A DNA stretch of 64,000 nucleotides from Ahaetulla prasina (GCF_028640845.1 NC_080543.1:100065325-100129324); one strand, 5' to 3'. Positions 20,312 through 31,097 are shown, counted from the first letter of the stretch. Made by a program: numbers and translations. The notes: a model not told the origin generated them from the letters alone.

Positions 20312-20389
20312 TACACCCACTTTCCACACTTTTAATGGGAAACTTGTGACTGTTTCTCTGAGATTAATCTTTGCACGGTTCTATCCCCG

Positions 20390-20560
20390 TGTCTCTCTCT
20401 CTGCTTGCCTCAAAGAAGTCTCTCCTCTTCTCTGTCTCTCTTCCTCTGTCCCCTTTTCTTTACCCATCGTCTTTTTTTTTCTCTCCCTTTCCTGTCAAAA
20501 CCTCCTCCTTTTCTCTTTTCTCTTCTCTCTCCCCTCCTCTTCCTTTTCTGGTCTGGTGTA
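20390..20560. repeat. CT-rich low-complexity tract
   Basis: Mostly C and T on the plus strand with TCTCT and CCTCT runs. Overlapping serine/leucine/proline-rich frames are composition artefacts. Confidence 0.8.
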
Positions 20561-20764
20561 GCTCCAGCTGACTCCTCTTCCCAAGGCTGTGCACTGCTCC
20601 CAGAAGCGCCGATCAGCTGGAGCCCCGTGCACTGATCCTAGGCACTCAGCAGAGCTCTGGCAACACCACAGCTCCAGCTGACTCTCCCATAGGCCTGTGC
20701 AGCACTGCCACCACTTCAGCTCATTCCCCCCATTACACTTTTACCCTTTTAAACACTTTTTTTA

Positions 20765-20852
20765 CAGTGTTTTTCAACCTGTGGTATGCGTACCACCTGC
20801 CAAGTACCAAAGTACCACCAGTGGTATGTGTACCACGAGTAAAAAAGCACTG
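20765..20852. mobile_element. Short hAT-type MITE
   Basis: Starts CAGTGTTTTTCAACC and ends AAAAAAGCACTG; flanking 8-mers TTTTTTTA and TTTTAGTA agree at 6 of 8 positions. Internal GTGGTATG...GTACCAC repeats give a folded interior. 88 bp. Confidence 0.65.
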
Positions 20853-20860
20853 TTTTAGTA

Positions 20861-21496
20861 CAGCATTCTTCATATCTCTAGGCATAGGAATGGTATAAAA
20901 GGCCAAAACAGAATAAGCATAAATAAAGACAGAATGCATCAAATAACAATAATTAATAAGTGCAACCTTTAAATATTGTAATTTATTACCTCTGAAATAA
21001 TTCACAACAGTAACAGCCTCCAATGCTGTTCAGCTCACAAACTTTCTTACTTTAAACTCCTTGACAGGTGTGTCTTATCTTGCAAATTATTTCCAACTGC
21101 TTTATCTCTAAAATTAATAGTTAATGCTGTATTGCTGTGTATTTTGAAAGCTGGGTCCTTTTTCGTCTATGGGCCTTTTATCTTCAAAGTCCTTATGGTG
21201 CCTATAAGAAAGGAGATAAATTACAATTGTAGAATCTTTATTGTTATGGTTGTGAGGCTGTTAAGTGGATGGAACATAAATATCAGCTTCTAGTACTTAT
21301 CTTTACTAGCAATTCATTCATGCATCCTTAAATTGCTGTTCAGGATTCTCTACACAATTTTAAAAATCTCTTGAGAATCATAATAAGGACAAGGTCTGGG
21401 CTAAAACACCATAGTGAAGGAAATGAACCTAGAAAAATATACATAATTCTGAACCAAAAATACTGGTAGCTTGGAGAAGGAAAATTATCTTCATAG
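20861..21496. other. Unique stretch, no gene recognised
   Basis: AT-rich with no recognisable repeat, RNA gene or domain. Confidence 0.4.
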
Positions 21497-21575
21497 GAGA
21501 CCCATTGTGGTATAGCGGTTAAGATATTGAACTAGAATGTGGAGATGCAGATTCCCTACTGGGAAACTCCCTGGA
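21497..21575 (+). mobile_element. tRNA-derived SINE head
   Basis: GAGACCCATTGTGGTATAGC then GGTTAAGATATTGAAC (A-box-like), and GATGCAGATTCCC (degenerate B box). The 3' part cannot be recognised. Confidence 0.5.
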
Positions 21576-21679
21576 TAACATTTCAACATTGTCATCCCAC
21601 TAGTAATCATTCTGTTTGCCTGATAGCATTGCATTCAATGTTGCTATCTGTATAGAAGTTGGCATATAAAGCTGGAACC

Positions 21680-21995
21680 TCAGTCTTTATTTTGTTTCAA
21701 AGGCACACATATTTCTATTTCTATTATCCCAAAGGTGCTTTTTCAAGAGGCAACTGGACTTTCTTATTTTTCTTTGAAGATGCTTTGCTTCTCATCCAAG
21801 AAGCTTCTTCAGTTTTGACTGGATGGTGGGGAATGGAAGTATTTATATTCCTTCCAGACAGTTGGCCATTTGCATTCTTTTACAGAGTGGTTGAGGCCAC
21901 TTGTTTCATTAGGGTCACCTGAATAGTGCAAATGGCTGTGGAGCCTTATTGGAACTGCTTTCAGTTCCACACCTACTTGCACTACTGAGATGACC
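21680..21995 (-). mobile_element. Second Penelope-like element, 3' tail only
   Basis: On the minus strand the order is AGTGGCCTCAACCACTCTG, GGAATATAAATACTTCC, a CTGAAGA hammerhead-like core, then AGTCCAGTTGCCTCTTG and AAAAGCACCTTTGGG. This arrangement is the tail of a different PLE family from the one at 11-13 kb. No coding region remains. Confidence 0.7.
21779..21812 (-). ncRNA. Decayed hammerhead-like core in PLE tail
   Basis: Minus strand: CTGAAGA (plus 21806-21812), then stem II with GCTTCT pairing AGAAGC across a 6-base loop, then AAAGCATC where GAAACGTC is expected. The fold is kept but the conserved GAAA and cleavage GTC are changed at three positions, so self-cleavage is unlikely. 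Confidence 0.6.
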
Positions 21996-22012
21996 CTGAG
22001 GACACAGATAAA

Positions 22013-22125
22013 CCCCCAGTTTAGTGTAGTGGTTAAAGCATCAAGCTAGAAACCAGGAGACCACAAGTTCCAATTTGCCTTAGGCCACATAGAAACCATT
22101 CAACCGAAGGCCTTAGTCCCATGTC
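22013..22125 (+). mobile_element. tRNA-derived SINE, 5' part
   Basis: CCAGTTTAGTGTAGTGGTTA is the A-box region and AGTTCCAATTTGCC the B-box region of a squamate SINE. TTAGGCCACATAGAAACC follows and then homology is lost. Confidence 0.75.
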
Positions 22126-22668
22126 TATTCCAGGCAGTAAGTTATTAAGGCCTCAAACAAATTGCCCATCAGATCCTCAGGGAAAACCCTAAACTCCCGC
22201 TGGATCCCATTAGGGTCTGTTAATTGCCTGATCCTACCTCTGCGGGAGGGAGGAGGAGTTGGTGGCAGTACCACTAATCCTCCTGCCCCCCCCCCAAAAA
22301 AATGAGAAAAATGATCAGTCCACAGCAAAGGGCTGATGAAAATGTCATCCTATACCAGATCGCATTGCAACTGACTCAGGACAAAAACAAGATGTAATAT
22401 GTGATTGCCAGTATACATAGGCTATCAATTTGGGCCAGCATTATTCCGTGGTCTGACTGATGCATGACATTTTCTTTTAGACATTTCTTTTAAACAGCTT
22501 TATTGCATACTCAACAACTCTGAAATGTATCCTGTTCACCTTTAAATGTTTGCATCTAAATGTTAATATATGCTTTTGTATTTCTTTCCTTTTTTTAAAG
22601 TTAAGTGATTTCTTTTTTTATTCTCTGGTGTATCTTCCAAGGAAAAAAGTGAAGAACTAATTAATTTA
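22126..22668. other. Unique stretch, no gene recognised
   Basis: Contains a C9 homopolymer near 22286 and otherwise AT-rich sequence. No element or gene recognised. Confidence 0.4.
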
Positions 22669-22673
22669 GTCAC

Positions 22674-23257
22674 TGTTGTGACCAAGCCCAAGTAGTGATT
22701 ACCAAACACAATTCAGTCCTGAACAAACTTATTTTATTAAAAGAAATTCCAAAAGAAATTCTTTATAAACAGTCCTTCGGCCTTATCACCAATCTTTGTT
22801 GTCTTTGGTAACCTGCCAAAGGCTTTTCTTGGCAAAACCCCCACAAAGTTCAAGAGACACTGACAAGAATCACTGGAATCAATGTTGCTTTTCTACAAAG
22901 AACCCAATGGCTCGTTGCTGCTCTTTTAAGCCTTATGGGAGTGGCCAATCATCTTCTGGCCTTACTCCTGAGTCGTCCTTTTTGCTTCAGCTGCTCTTGC
23001 CTTCTGGCAGCTCTTCTGACACATGCACTAGGAACATTGGGAGCCTGTTCTCTACCTCGTTACTGTCCACCTCTGGAGGCTCCGGAGTCCACGCATCGCT
23101 CCCAGATGGCCCTGGCCCCATCTCTGCCTCCAACACAGAGCCCTTGTCCAGGCCTTCCCCTGACTCCAGGACTGGCCCATTGTCCTCCCCAGCCTCCCCA
23201 GCCTTCTCACTGTCCAACTCCACTGCCAGATCTGCAGGCTGCAGGCAGACCACAACA
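22674..23257 (-). mobile_element. Solo LTR 2
   Basis: Minus strand starts TGTTGTGGTCTGCCTGC and ends GCTTGGTCACAACA, 584 bp. Flanks GTCAC (22669-22673) and GTCAA (23258-23262) agree at 4 of 5. TTAAAAGAGC serves as TATA-like box and AATAAA lies at plus 22733-22738. An acidic frame is open from base 2 for about 90 residues and includes TPEPPEVDSNEVE, related to the block in LTR 1. Confidence 0.9.
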
Positions 23258-23262
23258 GTCAA

Positions 23263-23601
23263 TTGCCTCTATACCATTAGGTCAAGAAGATACAGAATGG
23301 GATTGTTTCATTTCTTTGCCTTTTTAGCTTTCAGCAGAAAGGCAGCACAGGTTGTGAGATTCTTACGTTTCTAGCATATTAGCATAGAGGAAGGATGTCA
23401 TACGAGACGCTCTTGGAAGATAGAGGCTGGCAGTGGGAACCACCAAGCTACAAACTTAAAGTAAAAGATGGATTCAGGGCAAGGACAAGCTTGCTGCAAG
23501 AATGGATCTTGAAAAAGATCAATTCTATTTTTCAAGTGTCTTTACAAGTTTCCACATCAGAGCATTTCATTTGTTCTACTTAGATAGTGAATAATAAATA
23601 A
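23263..23601. other. Short unique spacer between two solo LTRs
   Basis: No repeat or gene recognised in these roughly 340 bases. Confidence 0.4.
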
Positions 23602-23606
23602 TTGTT

Positions 23607-24317
23607 TGTGCATGATAACCTGGGACAAGGCATGAAGGCAACACAGCCAGCTGATTGTTAAACTCCCCTTTATTGCTTCAACTTTCCCCCAAACACTCTC
23701 ACATTCATGGCAAATCCCAGAGCAAAGTGCTCACACACACACACATCTGCCTCTGGCTGTGAGTAGTCCAGCAAAATGCTGTTAGCACAATGGCTTCACA
23801 GCAAGAAGTCCAGTAAGGCAAAAGAACAAAGCAATGAGTCCACGAAGCAAGGAATAATGCAAGAAGTCCTGCAAACTCCAGATGTTAGCAATGGCACACA
23901 AAACTTCACAAATTCAGCATTTCCTGACAAACGCCCTCCCCACAGCATCTCCTTAAGTCTCGGTCTCCAAATGTACCTTGTGAAGAGGGACAGGATACAT
24001 TCCTCCCAAGTTGTCAGGTCACCCTGTGCTGTTCCTGTCTCCTCTCCACTCTCCATGCTGGTGGATGAGGTGGGGGCAGTCCTTGTTCATCACCTGAGTT
24101 CCATCACTCTTCATCTCCACTGCCTGCCCTCTCTTGGTCATCATTTCTCCATTCCTCCCTGATGGCAAGCCATTCCAAGCCCGAGGGGCCCAGGGCTACT
24201 TCGTCCTGCTCCTCCACATGTTCCTCCAAAGCCAACGAGGCTGCCTACACAACCCCTGTCAGCTACAACTCTGGCTTGTCTTCCTCCATGGATTCAGGCT
24301 CCGACAGGGGCATGACA
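23607..24317 (-). mobile_element. Solo LTR 3
   Basis: Minus strand starts TGTCATGCCCCTGTCGG and ends GGTTATCATGCACA. Flanks TTGTT (23602-23606) and TTGTA (24318-24322) differ at one base. AATAAA lies at plus 23669-23674. From base 2 the frame reads VMPLSEPESMEEDKPEL and then stops. It was inserted at the AT-rich tail of LINE B. The left boundary could be a few bases off. Confidence 0.78.
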
Positions 24318-24364
24318 TTGTATATTTATTTATTTATTTATTTATTTATTATTTAAATTTGTAT

Positions 24365-24395
24365 ACCGCCCTTCTCCCGAAGGACTCAGGGCGGT
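24365..24395 (-). other. LINE B 3' terminal RNA hairpin, copy 1
   Basis: Minus strand sequence folds as ACCGCCCT/AGGGCGGT (8 bp), then an internal loop, then TCC/GGA closed by TTCG. It sits just before the A-rich tail, where LINEs with stringent 3' recognition present a stem-loop to their RT. Confidence 0.8.
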
Positions 24396-24479
24396 TCACA
24401 GCCAAGTAAAAAATGCACAATACATTATAAATACAATTAAAATACTAGTAAAAAACTTATTTAAATTGGCCACAATTAA

Positions 24480-25300
24480 AATTTGGAGATAAAACCCATT
24501 AAAAACCCATAACTTAAAAAACTAACCCAGTCCAGCGCAGATAAATAAGTAAGTTTTGAGCTCGTGGCGAAAGGTTCGGAGGTCCGGAAGTTGACGAAGT
24601 CCTGGGGGGAGTTCGTTCCAGAGGCGGAGCCCCACAGAGAAGGCCCTTCCCTGGGTGTCGCCAGGCGACACTGTCGCGCCGACGGCACCCTGAGGAGTCC
24701 CTCTCTGTGAGGCGCCGCGGGTCGGTGAGAGGTATTCAGTAGCAGCAGGCGGTCCCGTAAGTAACCCGGCCCTATGCCATGGGCGCTTTAAAGGCGTTCA
24801 CCAACACCTTGAAGCGCACCGGAAGGCCACAGGTAGCCAGTGCAGTCTGCGCAGGATAGGTGTCACCGGGAGCCACGAGGGCTCCTCTATCACCAGCGCA
24901 GCTGCATTCTGGACCAACTGCAGCCTCCGGATGCCCTTCAAGGGAGCCCCATGTAGAGAGCATTGCAGTAGTCAGGCGAGGCGTAACAAGGCGTGAGTGA
25001 CTGTGCACAAGGCATCTCGGTCTAGAAAGGCGCAACTGGCGCACCAGGCGAACCTGGTGGAAAGCTCTCCTGGAGCGGCCGTCAAATGATCTTCAAAAGA
25101 CAGCCGTGCATCCAGGAGAACGCCCAAATTGCGCACCCTCTCCATCGGGCCAATGACTCGCTCCCGACAGTCAGCCGCGGACTCAGCTGACTGTACCGGG
25201 ATGCCAGCATCCACAGCCACTCCGTCTTGGAGGATTGAGCTTCAGCCTGTTTCTCCCCATCCAGACCCGTGACGGCTTCCAAACACCGGGACAGCACTTG
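24480..25300 (-). pseudogene. LINE B ORF2 C-terminal region
   Basis: GRERVIGPMERVRNLGVLLD would be one block; visible pieces include RVRNLGVLLDARLSFEDH, RLQLVQNAAALVIEE, LRRLHWLPVAF and REGLLRVPSARQCRL. These match the open frame of the 34791 copy (LQLVQNAAARVIEGATRSSH). Several frameshifts. Confidence 0.85.
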
Positions 25301-25319
25301 ATAGCTTCATTGGGGTGGC

Positions 25320-25980
25320 CGGTGTGGAAAAGTACAGCTGGGTGTCATCAGCGTACAGCTGGTACCTCACACGAAGCCACTGATGATCTCACCCAGCGGC
25401 TTCATATAGATGTTGAACAGAAGGCGAGAGAATCGGCCCTGCGGCACCCACAAGTGAGGCGCGCGGGTGACCTCTGCCCGTCAACACCGTCTGCGACCGG
25501 TCGGAGAGATAGGAGAGAACCACCGATAAGCGGTGCCTCCCACTCCCAATCCCTCCAACCGGCGCAGCAGGATACCATGGTCGATGGTATCAAAAGCCGC
25601 TGAGAGGCTAATAGGACCAGGGCAGAGGAATAACCCCTATCCCTGGCCTCCAGAGATCATCCACCAGCGACCAAAGCCGTCTCAGTGCTGTAACGGGTCG
25701 GAAGCGGACTGGAGCAGGTCCAGATAGACAGTTTCCTCCAGGTGCAGGAAACTGATATGCCACCATACTCTCTACAACCTTCGCATGAGCGGGTTGGAGA
25801 CCGACGATAATTACCTAAAACAGCCGGGTCCAGGAAGGCTTCTTGAGGAGGGCCTCACCACCGCCTCTTTCAAGGCGGCGGAAGACTCCTCCAACAAGGA
25901 AGCACTCGTAATCCCTGGAGCCAGCCTCGTGTCACCTCCTGAGTGGCCAGCACCAGCCAGGAGGGCACGGGTCCAATAAA
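25320..25980 (-). pseudogene. LINE B reverse transcriptase palm
   Basis: Minus strand shows YQLYADDTQLYFST near 25345-25385, the RT active site, preceded by SVVLSYLSDRSQTV and by SLVDDLW. Short open pieces in changing frames show many indels. Upstream, ALKEAVVRPSSRSLP marks the start of the RT finger region. Confidence 0.85.
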
Positions 25981-27551
25981 CACGTGGTGGCATTCAATCT
26001 ACCCAGCAACCTGTCCATGTCCTCGGAGTCACAGGGTCAAACTCATCCCAAACAACATCACCAAGACCGCCCTCAGATACCCCGTCTGAATCGCCACAAT
26101 TTTGGTCCAGACCGTCCCTAAGCTGAGCGATTTTATCGTATAGATAACCGTTAAACTCCTCAGCACGTCCCTGCAACGGGTCATCCCGCTCCCCCTGGTG
26201 GGGGGAGCGGGTCACCAAACAGGGCAGCTGGGCGGGTATCTGCCGGCGCAATGAGGGAGGCGTGGACGCCTCGCTTCCCTCAGTGCCACTAGGTAGGTCT
26301 AGTATAGGATCTAACTAGTGTCCGATCAACCTCTGAGCGGCTGGACCTCCAGGAACTCTCTAGGCGTCTTCTCCGGCGTTTCATCCCCTCAGCTCCTCGG
26401 AGAACCAAGGAGCCGGTTGGGATCTGCGCCGGGTCAGAGGCCGCAAAGGCACGACACGGTCTAAAGCCCCAGCCACAGCCCGTTCCCAGGCTGCAGCTAG
26501 TTCCTCTGCCGTGCCGTGAGCCAGACCCTCAGGAAGTGGCCCAAGCTCCGTCCGAAACCTCTCTGGGTCCATCAGGCGCCTGGGGCGGTACCACCATAAT
26601 GGTTCCGTCTCCCTGCGGTGTTGGGTAGCGGTCAGAAAGTCCAGGCGAAGGAAACTGATATGCCACCATACTCTCTACAACCTTCGCATGAGCGGGTTGG
26701 AGACCGACGATAATTACCTAAAACAGCGGGTCAGGAAGGCTTCTTGAGGAGGGCCTCACCACCGCCTCTTTCAAGGCGGCGGAAGACTCCTCCAACAAGG
26801 AAGCACTCGTAATCCCTGGAGCCAGCCTCGTGTCACCTCCTGGTGGCCAGCACCAGCCAGGAGGGCACGGGTCCAATAAACACGTGGTGGCATTCAATCT
26901 ACCCAGCAACCTGTCCATGTCCTCGGGGTCACAGGGTCAAACTCATCCCAAACAACATCACCAAGACCGCCCTCAGATACCCCGTCTGAATCGCCACAAT
27001 TTTGGTCCAGACCGTCCCTAAGCTGAGCGATTTTATCGTATAGATAACCGTTAAACTCCTCAGCACGTCCCTGCAGCGGGTCATCCGCTCCCCTGGTGAA
27101 GGAGGAGCGGGTCACCAAACAGGGCAGCTGGGCGGTTATCTGCCGGCGCAATGAGGAGGAGGCGAGGAACGCCTCGCTTCCCTCAGTGCCACTAGGTAGG
27201 TCCTAGTATAGGATCTAACTAGTGTCCGATCAGCCTCTGAACGGCTGGACCTCCAGGAACTCTCTAGGCGTCTTCTCCGGCGTTTCATCCCCCTCAGCTC
27301 CTCGGAGAACCAAGGAGGCGGTTGGGATCTGCGCCGGGTCAGAGGCCGCAAAGGCACGACACGGTCTAAAGCCCCAGCCGCAGCCCGTTCCCAGGCTGCA
27401 GCTAGTTCCTCTGCCGTGCCGTGAGCCAGACCCTCAGGAAGTGGCCCAAGCTCCGTCCGAAACCTCTCTGGGTCCATCAGGCGCCTGGGGCGGTACCACC
27501 GTAATGGTTCCGTCTCCCTGCGGTGTTGGGTAGCGGTCAGAAAGTCCAGGC
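25747..27551. repeat. 903-bp tandem duplication within LINE B
   Basis: 25747-26649 and 26650-27551 are nearly identical and head to tail. The junction CAGGCGAAGGAAACTG joins the natural right edge (GCGAAGGAGAGAG) to the natural left edge (TGCAGGAAACTG) over AGGA. Differences are mostly 1-3 base indels. Duplicated content covers the endonuclease-RT linker. Confidence 0.92.
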
Positions 27552-27888
27552 GAAGGAGAGAGTGATCTGACCATGACAAAGGTTCAATGACTATTTCCTT
27601 TAAGTCCAGATCTCTCAACCACTGACCAGAGACAAAAATCAGGTCCAGTGTGCCTCCCCCGATGTGAGTGGGGCCATCCACTACTTGAGTCAGGTCCAAG
27701 GCCGTCATGGGGGCCAGGAACTCCCGGGCTACCGGCCGTGGCGGGCCGGCAGGTGGCAAGGTAAAGTCCCCATGACTAAAAGTCTGGGGGTCTCCACTGC
27801 CACCCTGGCAAGCACCTCCAGGAGCTCGGGCAGGGCAGCTGTCACGCAGCAAGGAGCCAGGTACGCGACCAGCAAGCCCATCTGACAT
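26894..27888 (-). pseudogene. LINE B endonuclease end and linker
   Basis: A 250-residue frame (27888-27136) contains VVDGPTHIGGGTLDLIFVSG, PLSWSDHSLLRLDF (the SDH box) and an Arg-rich linker. The next frame has RAEEFNGYLYDKIAQLRDGL, a linker block before RT. The second duplicate carries the longest open frame; the first has additional indels. Confidence 0.88.
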
Positions 27889-28175
27889 CTATGACCCCAC
27901 CTCACAAAGAGGGATTCACACCCGGCAATCTGAGGTACAGTGGTCTCCCTCGGCTCTAGACTCTCTTTAATAGCAACCGCCACCCCTCCACCCCTACCCT
28001 GGGCCCTCGGCTGATGGAATGCACGGAAACCCGGTGGGCACATCTCGACCAGGGGCACACCCCCTTCAGTGCCCAACCAGGTCTCCGTAATGCCTATAAT
28101 ATCCGCGGCACCCCCCTGAATCAGATCATGTATTAGGGGGGCCTTATTGGCCACGGACCGTGCGTTGCATAACAT
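27729..28175 (-). pseudogene. LINE B APE endonuclease, N-terminal part
   Basis: [37 protein letters not shown] and [13 protein letters not shown] are the first APE blocks, including catalytic Glu in ETWL. The frame is open for 148 residues. The intact enzyme nicks the target. Confidence 0.9.
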
Positions 28176-28325
28176 CAGACGAAGGCCCAGGCTCTGAGGG
28201 TCTTGACCATCCGGGGAACGGGAGAAGTCAGGGGGATCGGGGCACGCGATCGCCTGCAGACATCGAACGCGTGACCCCCTATGTCGATACGATCCCCCCC
28301 TTCCGCCATATCTGCCCCTCCCACT

Positions 28326-28552
28326 TACCGTGCAAATATATGGTTCCCTATCCTATGAAGTCGAGTAACCATTGCAGTCAATTGCCACAGTTCTTTACTG
28401 ACAAAATGGTTTGGCCTTCACAAACTGATGCTGACCAAAAATGATGCAACAAAAGAAATGACCTTAAAAAAATGCTAGAAAATTAAAGCCAGTATCCTAA
28501 AAGGTTTTTTTAAAGAAATTATTGCTTATGACATAAGTGTCACACGCGGAAC
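28326..28552. other. Short unique spacer
   Basis: No repeat or gene recognised. Confidence 0.4.
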
Positions 28553-28858
28553 AGGACAACTCGCCATGGCGAACTCACTATGACCAACTTACTGCGGTCA
28601 ATTTACCGCAGGATAACTCACCACAATCAACTTGCCACATTACAACTCACTGTGAGATAATTCAGCAATTCAATTTAATTATTTAAAATAATTTTAAAAT
28701 TATTTGAAATTTTGATATTTACATTTAATTTTGTCCCTCTTTTTGTATCCTTTTTTATGATTCTATTCCACCCTTTCTTTGATAGTGTAACTCATGTCCC
28801 ACAGCAAGTTGGCCATGGTGAATTGGCTGTGGTGAGTTGGCTGTGGCGAGTCGCCCTA
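28553..28858. mobile_element. Palindromic MITE (ACTCGCCA ends)
   Basis: Left end AGGACAACTCGCCATGGCGA and right end GGTGAGTTGGCTGTGGCGAG plus TCGCCCT are long imperfect inverted repeats, with an AT-rich centre. Subterminal AACTCGCC/AACTTGCC/AACTCACC units recur about every 15 bases in each arm. No target duplication could be fixed, so superfamily is open. Confidence 0.65.
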
Positions 28859-28861
28859 GAC

Positions 28862-29222
28862 CAGGAGTGTCAAACTCAATTTTATTGAAGGCTGCATCAG
28901 GGTTGTGTTTGACCTTGGGTGGGGTTGGAGTGGCCATGGCCAGGGTGGGCATGGCCAACTCAACGTTAAAGGGGCACCTGTGGTGGCCCAAGTGCTCTGC
29001 CAGAGAAATCAGGCTCCCGAGCTCCTTTTTCAACTGTGACTGTCTCCAATAACCCTCTGCCAGCAAAAACAGAGCTTGGGAGGGTGGATCTCCTTAGATC
29101 CGTTTTCACTGGCAGAGACACTGCAGACCAGTCCTTCGCTGTTTCCAGGGTGGCCCCATGGGGCAGATCTAAGCACTCCGCAAGCCAGATCTGGGCCCCA
29201 GGCCTTGAGTTTGACTGTCCTG
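28862..29222 (+). mobile_element. hAT-type MITE (TGTCAAACTCAA ends)
   Basis: Starts CAGGAGTGTCAAACTCAA and ends TTGAGTTTGACTGTCCTG. The 8-mers CCCTAGAC (28854-28861) and CCCTCGAT (29223-29230) agree at 6 of 8. A shorter relative is at 61574. No transposase. Confidence 0.8.
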
Positions 29223-29446
29223 CCCTCGATCCTTCAAATATGTCATAAAGGTTAAAAAGACTTTGTGATGTTTTACTAATTTAGCTGCATGTTGGCATTT
29301 ATAGTTTTAGGAAATAATTAATTGATTGATAGATTGAGGATAGGTGAAAAAACAAGTTGGAAGATCAGTACTGTTGATGAGACTCTGATGTCTCCATGTG
29401 AGGGCAGCAAAATAATTTGTGATAGCAGCAATACAATTTTAAGAGC

Positions 29447-30110
29447 TGTTCTGACCTAGGCTTCCTGAGAAAGCATAAATCACAATCGTAGTCCCAAAAA
29501 AACCTCTTTTATTGAGCCGGCTGTGAATTATGGTCATTCATAGCCTCTAATGATTCACAAACAGTCTGTGAAGATTCTGACAGATGTCTGCTTGAGTTGA
29601 TACAGTCTTTCAGGGTAATGTTGATAAGCACCCACCTTTATCTCCCTTGAAACACTGCCAAAGATCTAATTATCAATTAGTTTTGCAAGGACAAATGGAG
29701 CACAGACTCAGACGGGCTCCTCAGAGCTTGAATTGGCTATATGAACTAATTGCTTCCTGCAAAGTTTCAAGTCCGCTTGCTCCTCTTTTATGTCTTATGG
29801 GAGGGGCCAATCATCTGCAAGCCTTAGTCTGGAGTCGCCCTTTTTTTCTTAATTGTTCTTGCCTTCTGGCAGCTCTGTGCATGCACACTCTGGGAACAGG
29901 CTCACACTGTTCTTCTGCCTCGTTGATGTCAGATTCTGGAGGCTCCGGAGACAGCACATAACTACCAGATGGCCCTGACCCTCTCTCTGCCTCTGACCCA
30001 GAGCCCTCATCCAAGCCTTCCCTAGACTCTAGGACTGGCCCACATTCCTTTCCAACCTCCTCACTGTCTGAATCTGCTGCAGTTCTGCTGGCCGCTGACG
30101 GGCCACAACA
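29447..30110 (-). mobile_element. Solo LTR 4
   Basis: Minus strand starts TGTTGTGGCCCGTCAGC and ends AAGCCTAGGTCAGAACA, 664 bp, with AGAGC exactly duplicated (29442-29446, 30111-30115). ATTGGCCCCTCCC, a TATA-like TAAAAGAGG and AATAAA (plus 29508-29513) are present. The acidic frame contains SPEPPESDINEAEEQCEPVP, close to LTR 1, but here it is entered in a different phase from the LTR start because of a small indel. Confidence 0.93.
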
Positions 30111-30115
30111 AGAGC

Positions 30116-30989
30116 CCACACAACTGTATTTTCTAATGGAAGGGAGTTCAAGAAATGGATACAAAGATTTCTCCCACCTTTAATAATGCCCACATTCTAC
30201 CTAATCATTGGAATGTCTCTGACTCATTACACAAAAGTTGGATGGGAAGGTATCTGCTGTTCTTATTGTTATACAGAATGTCACAGTGTTCTCTTATTTC
30301 CTGTAAGAACACAAACAGCTTCTTAGATTCTACTATTTATCTAGTATTCTATTATCAAAATTCCATTGAAAATGTCATGGTGGCTACAGCCTCTAATTAC
30401 AAATCACCACTTTAACAGTAACAAATCTACAAGGGCATCTTTGTTCCCAGCTACTTTTTCCTTTTGGCAGGCAGATGTCCCTTTCTACTGATCTCTAGTC
30501 ATTATTTACCACAGGTCTGTTGTATGTACTTAAGCACATTCCCCATGTACAGTTGCTGCAATTTCTGAATGAGTTGGACAATATTATCCATGGCAGGCTC
30601 CAAGCCCAGAACTTCTGGCAGTGCAGCACTAGCCAACATTTTAGAAAGTTTAAGCAAGTAACCTACATCACCTGCAATAATATAGAGGCAAAATCAGGGG
30701 AAGACATTTAAAAGTCTGCACTGAATTAGCTAAACTGTACCCTTGAGAAAGGAAAAGACCTAATAAATAAGTGATTATCTCACCTCTTTTGATTGGAAGC
30801 TTTTCATGCTTTGTTTCATTTCCCCCCCCTAACAATAAAGCAAGCCTGCTCATTAAGCACTCCCTAGAGGGTGGTGAAATTCTAGCCACCAATTAATCTC
30901 ACAACAAATCCTACTGAGATGTATTTTCAAGGCAAGCAAAGACCTACTACTGTCTTGAGATCAGTCTCAAAAGCAAAGGAAAGAAAAAG
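30116..30989. other. Unique stretch, no gene recognised
   Basis: No domain or repeat recognised. Confidence 0.4.
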
Positions 30990-31023
30990 AAGGAAGGAAG
31001 GAAGGAAGGAAGGAAGGAAGGAA

Positions 31024-31097
<74 letters not shown>
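30990..31097. repeat. (GAAG)n-(GAAA)n compound microsatellite
   Basis: GAAG units switch to GAAA units near 31027. The Lys/Glu/Gly/Arg frame across it is a repeat artefact. Confidence 0.95.

Larger units (their letters stand above)
24318..28325 (-). mobile_element. LINE family B (CR1/L2 type), GC-rich, long copy
   Basis: Minus strand: endonuclease, linker, RT with YADD, C-terminal region, 3' hairpin (24365-24395), (AAATA)n tail. No ORF1 was found. GC content is clearly above the surroundings. Frames break many times, and a 903-bp segment is tandemly duplicated. Truncated copies lie at 34791-35450 and 49370-49450 with the same 3' end. Confidence 0.9.

Noticed and set aside
20298..20635. Ser/Leu/Pro-rich frames near 20.4 kb
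   Set aside because: Caused by a CT-rich low-complexity tract.
21779..21812. Active hammerhead ribozyme
   Set aside because: The fold is there, but the invariant GAAA and cleavage triplet are altered; kept only as a decayed motif.
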